A stretch of 64,000 nt of DNA from Janthinobacterium sp. LM6 (GCF_002002885.1 NZ_CP019510.1:4960001-5024000); one strand, 5' to 3'; positions 34,350-44,189 are shown, counted from the first letter of the stretch. Made by a program: numbers and translations. Notes: a model not told the origin generated them from the letters alone.

Positions 34350-35123
34350 TTACTTGCTTGGCAAAGGGCTGGTCACCCATTGCGGCGTGTTCGCGGTACG
34401 TGAGCGATTCAGTTCACTCATTTCATTTTCTGTCTGAATTTTTTTATTCTCCGCCAAGAGATACGCCTCTGTTTTGGCGTGCCACTCATCGCGCTGCGCC
34501 AAGATATTTTTTGCCAGCTCACGCCCTTCGGCACTCACTCTAGCATAGGCTGCATCCATGCGCAGCTTGGCCTTTTCAAATTCCTGCTCATTCATCAACG
34601 ATTCAATATCAGAAGGAATGGCTTTGCCGGGCGGCAAAGAAGCATTCAAATTACTGACGAAGCTGTTATAGCACGCCATCCAGGCATCAACACTATCGGC
34701 CACATCTCTGATTTGACGCTTGGTTTGGGAGAATGCAGGGATCACCGGGGTAACGCACTTGACCTTACTCAAGGCAACATCCTCGCCGGCATATGAGTTG
34801 ACATAGTAATCAATGTCACCTTTGCGCGCGACACGGTTAGCCATAAGGGCAAGCGCGGCTTCGGCATTCTTGTTGCCCGCCTTGGAGGCCTGCCCAAACC
34901 ATTGTCCGGCTTGCGCGGCATCGACAGCCACTCCCTCGCCATACAAATACATCTCACCCAAATGAAATTGAGCCTCGGCATTCCCAGCCTGAGCCAGCTT
35001 CTTGTACAAATCCAAGGCTTGCGGATAAGCCTTGGATTGCAGGAATTTATTCGCATCCGTCAGGTCATCAGCATGTGCAGCGCAAGAAAACAATAAAAAA
35101 ACACTCAATACAATTTTTTTCAT
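34350..35123 (-). CDS. Secreted Sel1-repeat protein of unknown function
   Basis: A 257-aa protein with a short signal peptide (MKKIVLSVFLLFSCAAHA). Two or more Sel1/TPR-like repeats follow: FLQSKAYPQALDLYKKLAQAGNAEAQFHLGEMYLYGEGV, then AAQAGQWFGQASKAGNKNAEA. The C-terminal half is helical without a family I recognise. GGAG lies six bases before the ATG at 35123. The gene is visibly less GC-rich than its neighbours, which suggests a later arrival or relaxed codon use. It stands alone between lexA and the methionine/cysteine gene. Confidence 0.7.
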   Translation of the reverse strand: MKKIVLSVFLLFSCAAHADDLTDANKFLQSKAYPQALDLYKKLAQAGNAEAQFHLGEMYLYGEGVAVDAAQAGQWFGQASKAGNKNAEAALALMANRVARKGDIDYYVNSYAGEDVALSKVKCVTPVIPAFSQTKRQIRDVADSVDAWMACYNSFVSNLNASLPPGKAIPSDIESLMNEQEFEKAKLRMDAAYARVSAEGRELAKNILAQRDEWHAKTEAYLLAENKKIQTENEMSELNRSRTANTPQWVTSPLPSK

Positions 35124-35202
35124 TCTCACTCTCCAATTAAGAAAAAGACATATATGCTTTAATTACACTTAAATGTAATCTTTTTCTCAAAAAAGTGAAA
35201 CC

Positions 35203-36447
35203 TTATTCTTCTTCCAATGCGTGCTTGAAGTCTTCCAACAGATCCACCTCATCCTCGATACCCACCGACACACGGATCAGCGACTCGGCGATGCCCATGC
35301 TGGCGCGCCGCTCGGCACCCATCTCGTAGAAAATCGTGTGGGCGACGGGAATGACGAGGGTGCGCGTGTCGCCGAGGTTGCTGGCGGGAATGGCAAGATT
35401 GAGACGATTGAGGAAATCGAAGCAGTCGATGCCATCCTTTAATTCAAAGCTGAACAGCGAGCCATAGCTGCGGAACAAGTCCGTCGCCAGCGCGTGCTGC
35501 GGGTGCGACGCCAGGCCCGGGTAATGCACGGCCGCCACTCTCGGGTCGGCGGCCAGCATGGTGGCCAGCGCCAGGGCGTTCGAGCAGGTGCGGTCCATGC
35601 GCAAGGCCATGGTTTCCGCACCGACGGCGATATGGTGCGCCGCTTCCGGGCCCAGGGACGCGCCGAAGTCGCGCAAGGCCTTGGCGCGGATTTGCGCGAT
35701 GCCCCACTGCGCGGGCGCCGCCTTCTTGTAATTCTCGAAAATGTTCGGATACTGCGTCCAGTCGAACACGCCCGTGTCCGTCAAGCTGCCGCCCAGGGCA
35801 TTGCCGTGGCCGCCGATGGATTTCGTCAAGGCATTGACCACCAGGCCTGCGCCCACGGCTTTCGGACGGAACAGGTAGGGCGTCGTCATCGTATTGTCGA
35901 CGATGTACAGGATGCCCTTCTCGCGGCACAAGTCACCGATCTTCTTCAGGTCGGCGATCTGCGTGCGCGGATTGGCAATAGTTTCCACGAAAACAATCCG
36001 CGTGGCCGGCGTGATGGCGGCTGCCACATTGGCCACGTCGGTGGCGTCGACGAACGACACGGCGATGCCCTGCCCCGTCACCGTTTGCCACAGGCTGTTG
36101 GTGTTGCCAAACAAAAAGGCCGACGACACGACATGGTCGCCCGCGCGCAGCAGCGACTGCACCACGGAGCCGATGGCGCCCATGCCGGTGGCGAAGCACA
36201 GGGTCGCCACGCCGTCTTCCATCTTATTGACCTTGTCTTCCAGCGCGGAGACGGTCGGATTTCCCTGGCGGCCGTAGCGGAAGCCTGGTTCCTTGCCCTG
36301 GAATACGGAAGCGAGCTGGCGCGCATCACCGTAGCCGAAGGCAACGGAAGTATGCACGGGCTTGTGCAGGGAACCGTGCTCGATGCCTTTGCGGCGGTCG
36401 TTATGCAGGATGGTGGTGGTAAAGCCGTAGTTTTTTTTATCGTTCAT
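35203..36447 (-). CDS. Cys/Met-metabolism PLP enzyme (cystathionine gamma-synthase family)
   Basis: A 414-aa fold-type I PLP enzyme. The PLP lysine is in NALTKSIGGHGNALGG, preceded by IVDNTMTTPYLFRP. GFRYGRQGNPT carries the family Tyr-x-Arg motif, and SVGIEDEVDLLEDF closes the protein. Its place after cvpA-purF is where many proteobacteria carry metZ (O-succinylhomoserine sulfhydrylase). The N-terminus differs from Pseudomonas MetZ, so cystathionine synthase, lyase or O-acetylhomoserine sulfhydrylase activity cannot be told apart here. A terminator of purF lies just before its start, so it is probably transcribed separately. Confidence 0.85.
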   Translation of the reverse strand: MNDKKNYGFTTTILHNDRRKGIEHGSLHKPVHTSVAFGYGDARQLASVFQGKEPGFRYGRQGNPTVSALEDKVNKMEDGVATLCFATGMGAIGSVVQSLLRAGDHVVSSAFLFGNTNSLWQTVTGQGIAVSFVDATDVANVAAAITPATRIVFVETIANPRTQIADLKKIGDLCREKGILYIVDNTMTTPYLFRPKAVGAGLVVNALTKSIGGHGNALGGSLTDTGVFDWTQYPNIFENYKKAAPAQWGIAQIRAKALRDFGASLGPEAAHHIAVGAETMALRMDRTCSNALALATMLAADPRVAAVHYPGLASHPQHALATDLFRSYGSLFSFELKDGIDCFDFLNRLNLAIPASNLGDTRTLVIPVAHTIFYEMGAERRASMGIAESLIRVSVGIEDEVDLLEDFKHALEEE

Positions 36448-36457
36448 GATCGCGGAG

Positions 36458-36483
36458 CAAAAAAAGCCCGGCGCTAGCCGGGC
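36458..36483 (-). terminator. Terminator of the cvpA-purF transcript
   Basis: On the minus strand GCCCGGC-TAGC-GCCGGGC is followed by seven T residues, 8 bp after the purF stop. Confidence 0.9.
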
Positions 36484-36490
36484 AAGATAA

Positions 36491-38014
36491 TTACGCTTCT
36501 GTTGTCGCCAGGTTCAGGTTCAGCTGGGAACGCGGCGTATCTTCGGGCGCTGCCGCCTTCGGATGGTGGCGCGCATATTCCAGGCGGTCCAGGTATTCCT
36601 GCGACACGTCGCCCGTCACGTACACGCCATCGAAGCACGACGCCTCGAAGTTGGTCAGGGCCGGGTTGACGTCGGCGATCGCCTGCTTCAGCGCGCCGAT
36701 ATCCTGGTACACCAGGTAATCGGCCGTGATTTCGCGGCACACTTCTTCCGTCGTGCGGCCGTAGGCGATCAGTTCGTCGCGCGTCGGCATGTCGATGCCG
36801 TACACGTTCGGGTAAATCACCGGCGGCGCAGCCGAGGCGAAGATGACTTTCGTCGCGCCCGCTTCGCGCGCCATCTGCACGATTTCACGGCTGGTGGTGC
36901 CGCGCACGATGGAATCGTCGACCAGCAGCACCACTTTATCCTTGAATTCGGACGGGATCGCGTTGAGTTTCTGGCGCACGGACTTCTTGCGCGCCGCCTG
37001 GCCCGGCATGATGAAGGTGCGGCCGATGTAGCGGTTCTTGATGAAGCCTTCGCGGTACTCGATGTTCAGCGCCATGGCCAGCTGGATGGCGGCCGGACGC
37101 GAGGAGTCGGGAATCGGCATGACCACGTCGATATGTACGCCAGGCAACTCGGCGCGGATCTTCTCGGCCAGGTATTCGCCCATTTTCAGGCGCGTGGCGT
37201 ACACGGAGGCGCCGTCGATGACGGAGTCGGGACGGGCCAGGTAGACGAATTCGAACACGCACGGGTTCAGGCTGGCATTGTCGGCGCACTGGGCGCTGTG
37301 CAATTGCTTGTCAGCATCGATGAAGACGGCTTCGCCGGGACCGATGTCGCGCACGAAGCGGAAGCCCATGCCTTCCAGGGCCACGGACTCGGAAGCGATC
37401 AGGTATTCCGGACCCTGCTCCGTTTCATTGATGCCCAGGCACAGCGGACGGATGCCGTGCGGGTCGCGGAAGGCCAGCAAGCCCACGCCGGCGATTTGCG
37501 CCACGGCAGCGTAGCCGCCCTTGACGCGGCGGTTCAGCACGGTAACAGCCTTGAAGATGGCTTCCGGGTCCAGGTTCAGGCCCGTCGTCGCTTCCTGGAT
37601 TTCATGCGCCAGCACGTTGAGCAGCACTTCCGAATCGGAATCGGTATTGATGTGGCGGCGGTCGTTCTTGAACATTTCCAGCTTCAACTGTTCCCAGTTG
37701 GTCAGGTTGCCATTGTGCGCCAGGGTGATGCCGAACGGCGCATTCACATAAAACGGCTGTGCTTCCTCTTCGCTCGACGAACCGGCCGTCGGATAGCGGC
37801 AATGGCCGATGCCCGTCGTGCCTTGCAGCGAACGCATGTTGCGCGTACGGAAGACGTCACGCACGAGGCCATTGGCCTTGTGCATGGAAAACATACTGCT
37901 GTGATTGGTCGCAATCCCTGCCGCGTCCTGACCGCGATGTTGCAGGAGCAACAATGCATCATAGAGCAATTGATTGACAGGTTGATGGGAAACGACGCCG
38001 ACGATGCCACACAT
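36491..38014 (-). CDS. purF: Amidophosphoribosyltransferase PurF
   Basis: A 507-aa cytoplasmic enzyme for the first committed step of purine synthesis (PRPP + glutamine to phosphoribosylamine). It begins MCGIVGVVSH, with Cys2 the N-terminal nucleophile of the class II glutaminase domain and no propeptide. The phosphoribosyltransferase motif is VVLLVDDSIVRGTTSREIV. RYPTAGSSS and FGITLAHNGNLTN are the expected glutaminase motifs. It lies 38 bp after cvpA on the same strand. Confidence 0.96.
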   Translation of the reverse strand: MCGIVGVVSHQPVNQLLYDALLLLQHRGQDAAGIATNHSSMFSMHKANGLVRDVFRTRNMRSLQGTTGIGHCRYPTAGSSSEEEAQPFYVNAPFGITLAHNGNLTNWEQLKLEMFKNDRRHINTDSDSEVLLNVLAHEIQEATTGLNLDPEAIFKAVTVLNRRVKGGYAAVAQIAGVGLLAFRDPHGIRPLCLGINETEQGPEYLIASESVALEGMGFRFVRDIGPGEAVFIDADKQLHSAQCADNASLNPCVFEFVYLARPDSVIDGASVYATRLKMGEYLAEKIRAELPGVHIDVVMPIPDSSRPAAIQLAMALNIEYREGFIKNRYIGRTFIMPGQAARKKSVRQKLNAIPSEFKDKVVLLVDDSIVRGTTSREIVQMAREAGATKVIFASAAPPVIYPNVYGIDMPTRDELIAYGRTTEEVCREITADYLVYQDIGALKQAIADVNPALTNFEASCFDGVYVTGDVSQEYLDRLEYARHHPKAAAPEDTPRSQLNLNLATTEA

Positions 38015-38052
38015 GGTGTGCTCCTAAACTGTGCTACTGATTTTAAAAAAAT

Positions 38053-38541
38053 TCAAAATTTCACATGCTGCGCGTAAGCGGCAGGCAGATAAGGCTTGAT
38101 GGCGCGCGCGCCCTGCTCGGCGAGCGGGCTGAGCTGCGCGTTCTTCCAGAATGGCTGCTGCGGTATGGACGTCATGCCGCACAAGATGACGGCGGTCAGC
38201 ACGATCACAAGGCCCCGCGCCACGCCGAACAGGCTGCCCAGGGTCCGGTCGGCCAGGCTCAGTCCCGTCACCTTGACCAGCGCGTCGACCGTCATGGACA
38301 GCAATCCCATCAAAATGCGCACACCGATGAACAGCACCACGAAGGCCAGCAACAGGCGGATGGCTTCGCCCGGCACGGCTTCCGGCAGGAATTTCGCCAG
38401 GGTGGCGCCATAGGCATTGGCAATGACGAAAGCCACGATCCAGCTGACCAATGACAGTATTTCCTTGACCAGGCCACGCATCATGCTGATCAGCACGGAC
38501 GTCACCAGCACGAACAGCACCAGGTAATCGAAGATCGTCAC
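38053..38541 (-). CDS. cvpA: CvpA family inner-membrane protein
   Basis: A 162-aa protein with four hydrophobic segments (MTIFDYLVLFVLVTSVLISMMRGLVKEILSLVSW; a second pair near residues 65-115). It is the CvpA family, usually encoded just upstream of purF. CvpA was first described for colicin V production, and its molecular role remains unsettled. It follows the SPOR-domain gene by 20 bp and precedes purF. Confidence 0.92.
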   Translation of the reverse strand: MTIFDYLVLFVLVTSVLISMMRGLVKEILSLVSWIVAFVIANAYGATLAKFLPEAVPGEAIRLLLAFVVLFIGVRILMGLLSMTVDALVKVTGLSLADRTLGSLFGVARGLVIVLTAVILCGMTSIPQQPFWKNAQLSPLAEQGARAIKPYLPAAYAQHVKF

Positions 38542-38561
38542 GTGCGCTCAGCCTTGCAACA

Positions 38562-39533
38562 TCACGCCGGTACCAGGCTGCCGCCCAGGCCCAGCTTTTG
38601 CAGCTTGGCGCGGGTCTTTTCGGCGTCTTCGCGGCTGCCGAACGGGCCCACGCGCACGCGGATGCGCTCGCCCGCCGGGCTGGAGACTTTCTGCGTGTAC
38701 GACTTGATGCCCGCTTCGCGCAGCTTGTCCTGCAATTCGTCGACCTTGTCCTGCGTCGCCAAGGCCGCCACCTGCACCACGAACTTGCCGCTGCCGGCGT
38801 CGTGCGCCTTGTCTTGTGCTTTCTCTTGCGGCTTGCCTTCCAGGATAGCCAGCGCGCGCGCGGCATCGTCGGCCGATTGCGCCGGCTTGGCAGGTTTCGG
38901 CTCGGGCTTGGCTTCCGGTTTTACTTCATGCTTGGGTTCAGGCTTGGGCTCATGTTTTGGCTCAGGCTTGGGTTCGTGCTTCGCTTCCGGCTTCGGCTCC
39001 ACCTTGACCGGCTTGGGTTCAGGTTTGGGCTCGGGTTTCGGCTCCACGTAGGCTGGCTTGAGCGGCGCAGGCTGGACAGCGGCCAGCACGGGTGCCGGTG
39101 CCTGCGTCGGCTTGGCCGCAGGCGGCAGCGGCGTGTCGACGATTTCCTCGGACTGGTCCAGGCCATTCGATGCGGCCCGGGCCGGAACGGCCGGCACGGG
39201 CGCCGGTGCAGGCGCGGCGGCCTTTTCCTTCGACGGAATATCGATGGCGATATCGTTGAACGGCGCCTTCGGCTCGGAATCGAGCAGCATCGGCAAGCCG
39301 ACGGCCACGCCCAGGGCCAGGGCAATGGCCCCGACCAGGCGGCGGCGTGCGCGCTTTTTTTCAGGCAAGACCGGATCCGGCGCTTCCTTGCCGCCACGGC
39401 GCGATCCACCGCCACCGGAGGTGTTGGCGGCGCGTTTGCGGGTCGGCGACTGTGCTTCGCCAGGGACATAAAAGCCGCTGTCTTCGCCAGAGGATTCTTG
39501 CTTGTTTTTAAACAGTTTCGAGAACAAGCCCAT
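38562..39533 (-). CDS. SPOR-domain cell-division-type protein (DedD-like)
   Basis: A 323-aa protein with a basic cytoplasmic N-terminus, one transmembrane helix (RRLVGAIALALGVAVGLPMLL, about residues 65-86), a long Pro/Lys/Glu-rich periplasmic linker and a C-terminal SPOR domain (GKFVVQVAALATQDKVDELQDKLREAG). SPOR domains bind denuded glycan strands at the division septum. The linker holds repeats of KPEPKPEPK and KHEPKPEPK type (bases about 38900-39060). Its position between folC and cvpA is the dedD position in many proteobacteria. Confidence 0.9.
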   Translation of the reverse strand: MGLFSKLFKNKQESSGEDSGFYVPGEAQSPTRKRAANTSGGGGSRRGGKEAPDPVLPEKKRARRRLVGAIALALGVAVGLPMLLDSEPKAPFNDIAIDIPSKEKAAAPAPAPVPAVPARAASNGLDQSEEIVDTPLPPAAKPTQAPAPVLAAVQPAPLKPAYVEPKPEPKPEPKPVKVEPKPEAKHEPKPEPKHEPKPEPKHEVKPEAKPEPKPAKPAQSADDAARALAILEGKPQEKAQDKAHDAGSGKFVVQVAALATQDKVDELQDKLREAGIKSYTQKVSSPAGERIRVRVGPFGSREDAEKTRAKLQKLGLGGSLVPA

Positions 39534-39557
39534 GCGTGATTTTCAGTCGAGTGCGTT

Positions 39558-40856
39558 TCAGTGAAGTGAGGATTTTCGGGCCTTCATCACGCCGGCAACG
39601 GTGAGGAAAGAACCAAAGACCACAATTCTATCATTCTCACCGGCCCGGCTCATTGCATTTGCAAAAGCTTGTGCCGGATCATCGAAAATAGATACAGTAT
39701 GCTCGCTGCTGTCAGGCTTATCTTCCAGCATGATCTGCACCTTGGCGGCCAGCTCGGACGCCGTGGCCGCGCGCGGCGAAGGCAAGCCCGTCAGGCACCA
39801 GTGGTCGACGTGTTCGCTCATCGCAGCCAATACGCCATCGATATCCTTGTCCAGCATGGAGCCGAACACGGCATAGGTATACGGGTGGAAACCCATATTG
39901 CCCAGGTTCTGGTTCAACGCCGACGCCGCGTGGGGGTTATGCGCTACATCAAGGATCACGCTGGGGCGGCCAGGCAAGACCTGGAAGCGGCCCGGCAGCT
40001 CCACCGTCACCAGGCCCGTGCGCACTTCCTGCGCACCCACGGGCAATTTCAGCTTCAGCACTTCCAGCGCGGCCAGCACGGCCGTCGCGTTGAGGATCTG
40101 GTTGGCGCCGCGCAAGCTTGGATACGCGAGCGAATTGCGGCGCTGCTCGCGTCCGCCGTAGTTCCACTGCTGCTTGTCGCCCGAATAATTAAAATCGCGG
40201 CCCATCAGCCACAGGTCGGCGCCGATGGCCTCGGCATGGTCGATCAAGGATTGCGGCGGCACGGGGTCGCTGCAGATGGCCGCCTTGCCCGGGCGGAAGA
40301 TGCCCGCCTTTTCAAAGCCGATCGCTTCGCGCGTGTCGCCCAGGTAATCCGTGTGGTCGATGTCGACGCTGGTGACGATGGCCACGTCGGCGTCGATCAC
40401 GTTGACGGCATCGAGGCGCCCGCCCAGGCCCACTTCCAGGATGGCCACGTCCAGCTTCGCCTGCGACAGCAGGTGCAGGATGGCCAGGGTGGTGAATTCG
40501 AAATACGTCAGCGGCGTGTCGCCGCGCACGGCTTCGACCGCGTTGAAGCTGGCGACGATCTGTTCGTCGCTGGCCATCTCGCCCAACACGCGGGCGCGCT
40601 CGTTAAAATCGAGAAAATGCGGCTTGATGTACAGCCCCACTTTGTAGCCGGCACGCAACAGCACGGATTCCAGCATGGCGCAGGTGGAACCCTTGCCATT
40701 CGTGCCCGCCACCATGATCACGGGGCAGGTAAAAGCCAGTTGCATGCGCGCCTTGACGGCTTGCACGCGGTCCAGGCCCATGTTGATCTGGGTTTCCGAA
40801 TGGCGGGTTTCCAGCATGGCGAGCCATTCCGGCAAGGTGGTGGGGAGCTTGTGCAT
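39558..40856 (-). CDS. folC: FolC, dihydrofolate/folylpolyglutamate synthase
   Basis: A 432-aa Mur-ligase-family enzyme that adds glutamate to dihydropteroate and to folates. The ATP-binding loop is VAGTNGKGSTCAMLES. YFEFTTLAILHLLSQ, LDVAILEVGLGGRLDAVN and VTSVDIDHTDYLGD are all present. The C-terminal domain starts near DVAHNPHAA. It lies after accD with a 115-bp gap that contains a palindromic repeat, and 24 bp before the SPOR gene. Confidence 0.95.
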   Translation of the reverse strand: MHKLPTTLPEWLAMLETRHSETQINMGLDRVQAVKARMQLAFTCPVIMVAGTNGKGSTCAMLESVLLRAGYKVGLYIKPHFLDFNERARVLGEMASDEQIVASFNAVEAVRGDTPLTYFEFTTLAILHLLSQAKLDVAILEVGLGGRLDAVNVIDADVAIVTSVDIDHTDYLGDTREAIGFEKAGIFRPGKAAICSDPVPPQSLIDHAEAIGADLWLMGRDFNYSGDKQQWNYGGREQRRNSLAYPSLRGANQILNATAVLAALEVLKLKLPVGAQEVRTGLVTVELPGRFQVLPGRPSVILDVAHNPHAASALNQNLGNMGFHPYTYAVFGSMLDKDIDGVLAAMSEHVDHWCLTGLPSPRAATASELAAKVQIMLEDKPDSSEHTVSIFDDPAQAFANAMSRAGENDRIVVFGSFLTVAGVMKARKSSLH

Positions 40857-40916
40857 GGGAGACTTCTTGAAAAGAGTGCGCGGGGCGAGAAAGACATGAG
40901 ACCCAAACCGAAGACT

Positions 40917-40943
40917 GGGGTCGGACCCTGAGGGTCCGACCCC
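40917..40943. repeat. 27-bp perfect palindrome, copy 1 (accD-folC gap)
   Basis: Left arm GGGGTCGGACCCT, one central G, right arm AGGGTCCGACCCC, exact reverse complements. It is identical to copy 2 at 42896-42922, with short similar flanks (AAGACYGGGG before it and TTGGGGT after it). No T-run follows on the minus strand, so it is not a normal terminator. Confidence 0.85.
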
Positions 40944-40971
40944 GGCAGTTCAGGTTTTGGGGTAAATCAAA

Positions 40972-41844
40972 TTACGCAAGTACTTCAACAGCCTGGTTCT
41001 GCAACAAGGCCAGCAGACGGGCGATTTCTTCGCGCATCTTGCGGCGGTCGACGATCATGTCGACGGCGCCCTTGGTGACGAGGAACTCGGCGCGCTGGAA
41101 GCCTTCCGGCAGTTTTTCGCGCACGGTGTTTTCAATCACGCGGGGGCCGGCAAAGCCGATCAGCGCTTTCGGCTCGGCAATGACCACGTCGCCCATGAAG
41201 GCGAACGAGGCGGACACGCCGCCCATGGTCGGGTCGGTCAGCACGCTGATGAATGGCAATTTCTTTTCCGACAGCTTGGTCAGCATGGCCGTGGTTTTCG
41301 CCATCTGCATCAGGGACAGCAAGCCTTCCTGCATGCGCGCGCCACCGGTGGCGGTGATGCAAATGAACGGCACTTTCTGTTCCAGCGCGATCTGCGCGCC
41401 GCGCACGAAGCGCTCGCCCACGACGGAGCCCATGGAGCCGCCCATGAATTCGAATTCGAAGCATGCCACGACTACCGGCAGGCTCATGATGGCGCCGCCC
41501 ATGACGACCATCGCATCCGTCTCGCCCGTCGCTTCCATGGCGGATTTCAGGCGGTCCGGGTATTTCTTGCTGTCCTTGAACTTCAAGGTATCGACAGGCA
41601 GGATTTCCTGGCCGATTTCATAGCGGCCGCCCGCGTCGAGCAGGCTGTCGAGGCGCTCGCGCGCGCGGATGCGCATGTGGTGGTCGCATTTCGGGCACAC
41701 GTGCAGATTCGATTCCAGGTCCGTACGGTACAGCACGGCTTCGCACGACGGGCACTTGACCCACAGGCCTTCCGGCATGGTCTTGCGCGCGGCAGCGTCC
41801 GAACGCTGGATGCGCGGTGGCAGCAGTTTTTCCAACCAACTCAT
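40972..41844 (-). CDS. accD: Acetyl-CoA carboxylase carboxyltransferase beta subunit
   Basis: A 290-aa subunit of acetyl-CoA carboxylase, the first step of fatty acid synthesis. A four-Cys zinc ribbon is near the N-terminus ([12 protein letters not shown] and [12 protein letters not shown]). The crotonase-fold carboxyltransferase domain follows with [13 protein letters not shown] and [23 protein letters not shown] gives the start context. It is in the trpFBA-accD-folC order found in many proteobacteria. Confidence 0.96.
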   Translation of the reverse strand: MSWLEKLLPPRIQRSDAAARKTMPEGLWVKCPSCEAVLYRTDLESNLHVCPKCDHHMRIRARERLDSLLDAGGRYEIGQEILPVDTLKFKDSKKYPDRLKSAMEATGETDAMVVMGGAIMSLPVVVACFEFEFMGGSMGSVVGERFVRGAQIALEQKVPFICITATGGARMQEGLLSLMQMAKTTAMLTKLSEKKLPFISVLTDPTMGGVSASFAFMGDVVIAEPKALIGFAGPRVIENTVREKLPEGFQRAEFLVTKGAVDMIVDRRKMREEIARLLALLQNQAVEVLA

Positions 41845-42041
41845 ATTTTCTCCTTGGGCCCTTGTAGGGGTAGCGTCGGTGGACGCCCCCGGCAGACGGT
41901 AAACGGCGGCGCCCCGCAGGGCGCCACCAAAAATTTTATCTATTGCACAATAACAGGCAAATCAGTGGCCGAAGTGTAGCCGTTTATCGCCGGGCTGTCG
42001 AACTTTGCCGCCACCCGAGCTTGCGTAAACAACAAGCTTGC

Positions 42042-42839
42042 TCAGGCGTCCAGTGCGGCGCGGATGCCTGCCGTAAAGCTGCGCACAGCGTCGACGGCGC
42101 CCCCTTCCGGCGCATTTTCAATTTCCTGGATGATGCGGCTGCCGATCACGACGGCATCGGCCACCTTGGCAACGGCCTTGGCCGTGGCGCCATCGCGGAT
42201 GCCGAAGCCCACGCCGATAGGCAATTTTACATGCTGGCGGATGGCCGCGAGGCGCTCTGCCACCTGTTCCGTATCAATGTTGCCGGCGCCTGTGACGCCT
42301 TTCAGCGACACATAATAGCTGAAGCCGCCGCCAACCTTGGCCACTTGCGCGATACGCTCTTCGGTCGAGGTGGGCGCCAAGAGAAAAATCAGGTCGAGGC
42401 CCGCAGCGCGCATGGCGGCCGCGAATTCCTCGCACTCTTCCGGCGGATAGTCGACGACGATGGCGCCATCGGCGCCGGCCGCTTGCGCTGCATCAATAAA
42501 CGCGGCGCTGCCGATGCGCTCGATGGGGTTCGCATAGCCCATCAGCACCACGGGCGTCGTCTGGTTCGTTTCGCGGAACTGGCGCACGTAGCCGAACACG
42601 TCGTGGATACCGACGTTGAATTTCAAGGCCCGCTCGCAGGCGCGCTGGATGACGGGGCCTTCGGCCATGGGGTCGGAAAACGGCACGCCCAGTTCCAGCA
42701 CGTCGGCGCCGCCCTCGACGAGCGCGTGCATCAGGGGCACGGTGGCGTCGGGGCCGGGGTCGCCGGCGGTAATGAAGGTGACCAGGGCGGTCTTGTTGTT
42801 GGATTTTAAGGTGGCAAAGGTGGCGGAGATACGGGACAT
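42042..42839 (-). CDS. trpA: Tryptophan synthase alpha subunit
   Basis: A 265-aa TIM-barrel subunit that splits indole-3-glycerol phosphate to indole and G3P. The catalytic Glu is in [17 protein letters not shown] and the Asp in VDYPPEE. The loop [17 protein letters not shown] and GVTGAGN are normal. Unlike the usual close or overlapping trpB-trpA junction, about 100 bp separate it from trpB, and the gap contains palindrome copy 2. Confidence 0.96.
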   Translation of the reverse strand: MSRISATFATLKSNNKTALVTFITAGDPGPDATVPLMHALVEGGADVLELGVPFSDPMAEGPVIQRACERALKFNVGIHDVFGYVRQFRETNQTTPVVLMGYANPIERIGSAAFIDAAQAAGADGAIVVDYPPEECEEFAAAMRAAGLDLIFLLAPTSTEERIAQVAKVGGGFSYYVSLKGVTGAGNIDTEQVAERLAAIRQHVKLPIGVGFGIRDGATAKAVAKVADAVVIGSRIIQEIENAPEGGAVDAVRSFTAGIRAALDA

Positions 42840-42895
42840 GGCGAGCTTTCGTAGTGATGGATAGAGGAAATAATTTCAACCCAGGAACAAAGACC

Positions 42896-42922
42896 GGGGT
42901 CGGACCCTGAGGGTCCGACCCC
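42896..42922. repeat. 27-bp perfect palindrome, copy 2 (trpB-trpA gap)
   Basis: Same sequence as copy 1: arms GGGGTCGGACCCT and AGGGTCCGACCCC around a single G. It accounts for much of the unusually wide trpB-trpA spacing. Confidence 0.85.
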
Positions 42923-42938
42923 AGCCGTTATTGGGGTC

Positions 42939-44189
42939 TCAGGAGAAATTCAATCCCATGCGTTCCGCCACGGTATGCATGTCCTTGTCGCCGCGGCCCG
43001 ACAGGTTGGCCAGTACAATTTTATCTTTCGGCAAGGTGGCCGCCAGCTTGGCCGCGTAGGCCAGTGCGTGCGACGATTCCAGGGCCGGGATGATGCCTTC
43101 GATATGGCAGCAGTCATGGAAAGCCTGCAGCGCTTCCTCATCCGTGATCGACACATACTGCGCGCGGCCCGAGTCTTTCAGCCACGCATGTTCCGGGCCC
43201 ACGCCCGGATAGTCGAGGCCGGCCGAGACGGAGTGCGTCTCGATGATCTGGCCGTTTTCATCCTGCAACAGATAGGTGCGGTTGCCGTGCAGCACGCCCG
43301 GGAAACCGGCCGTCAGCGACGCCGAATGCTTGCCCGTATCGAGTCCTTCGCCGGCCGCTTCCACACCGATCAGTTTGACCTCTTTCTGATCGATGTACGG
43401 GTAAAAGATGCCCATGGCGTTCGAGCCGCCACCGATGCAGGCCAGCACGTAGTCAGGCTGGCGGCCCGTCATTTCCGGCATCTGCACCAGGCATTCCTCG
43501 CCGATCACGGACTGGAAGTCGCGCACCATCATCGGATACGGATGGGGGCCGGCCACGGTGCCGATGATATAAAAGGTGTTTTCGATATTCGTGACCCAGT
43601 CGCGCATGGCTTCGTTCAGCGCATCCTTGAGGGTCTTGGAGCCGGATTCGACGGGCACGACGGTGGCGCCCAGCAATTTCATGCGGTACACATTCTGCGC
43701 CTGGCGCTTGACGTCTTCGCTGCCCATGTAGACCACGCATTCGAGGCCGAAGCGGGCGCAGATGGTGGCCGTGGCCACGCCATGCTGGCCCGCGCCCGTC
43801 TCGGCGATGATGCGCGGCTTGCCCATGCGCTTGGCCAGCAGGGCCTGGCCGATCACGTTGTTGATCTTGTGCGCGCCCGTGTGGTTCAAGTCTTCGCGCT
43901 TGAAGTAGATTTGCGCGCCGCCGGCCATCTCGGACCAGCGCTTGGCGTGGTAGATCGGCGACGGACGCCCGACGAAGTGTTTCAGCTCGTAGCGGAATTC
44001 TTCGAGGAATTCCGGATCGACGCTGTAGCGGGCGTAGGCTTCCTTCAGCTCGGCCAGCGCGTGCGTAAGCGTTTCGGCCACGAAGGAACCGCCGTACGGG
44101 CCGAAGTGGCCGCGCGGGTCGGGAAACGGGTAATCGGTGGCGTGGAACAATGCGGCGGCTGCGCCGGGCGCGGTGGTGTGGTCATTCAT
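42939..44189 (-). CDS. trpB: Tryptophan synthase beta subunit
   Basis: A 416-aa PLP enzyme that joins indole and serine to make tryptophan. The PLP lysine is in [23 protein letters not shown] is the phosphate-binding loop, and [13 protein letters not shown] is characteristic. The ATG at 44189 has AGAGGAAACC upstream and overlaps the end of trpF by 8 bases. An in-frame extension upstream of this lies within trpF and is not family-like. Confidence 0.96.
   Translation of the reverse strand: MNDHTTAPGAAAALFHATDYPFPDPRGHFGPYGGSFVAETLTHALAELKEAYARYSVDPEFLEEFRYELKHFVGRPSPIYHAKRWSEMAGGAQIYFKREDLNHTGAHKINNVIGQALLAKRMGKPRIIAETGAGQHGVATATICARFGLECVVYMGSEDVKRQAQNVYRMKLLGATVVPVESGSKTLKDALNEAMRDWVTNIENTFYIIGTVAGPHPYPMMVRDFQSVIGEECLVQMPEMTGRQPDYVLACIGGGSNAMGIFYPYIDQKEVKLIGVEAAGEGLDTGKHSASLTAGFPGVLHGNRTYLLQDENGQIIETHSVSAGLDYPGVGPEHAWLKDSGRAQYVSITDEEALQAFHDCCHIEGIIPALESSHALAYAAKLAATLPKDKIVLANLSGRGDKDMHTVAERMGLNFS

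Noticed and set aside
40917..42922. Palindromes as CRISPR repeats
   Set aside because: Only three widely spaced copies in different gene gaps, each a perfect palindrome, with no spacers and no cas genes.
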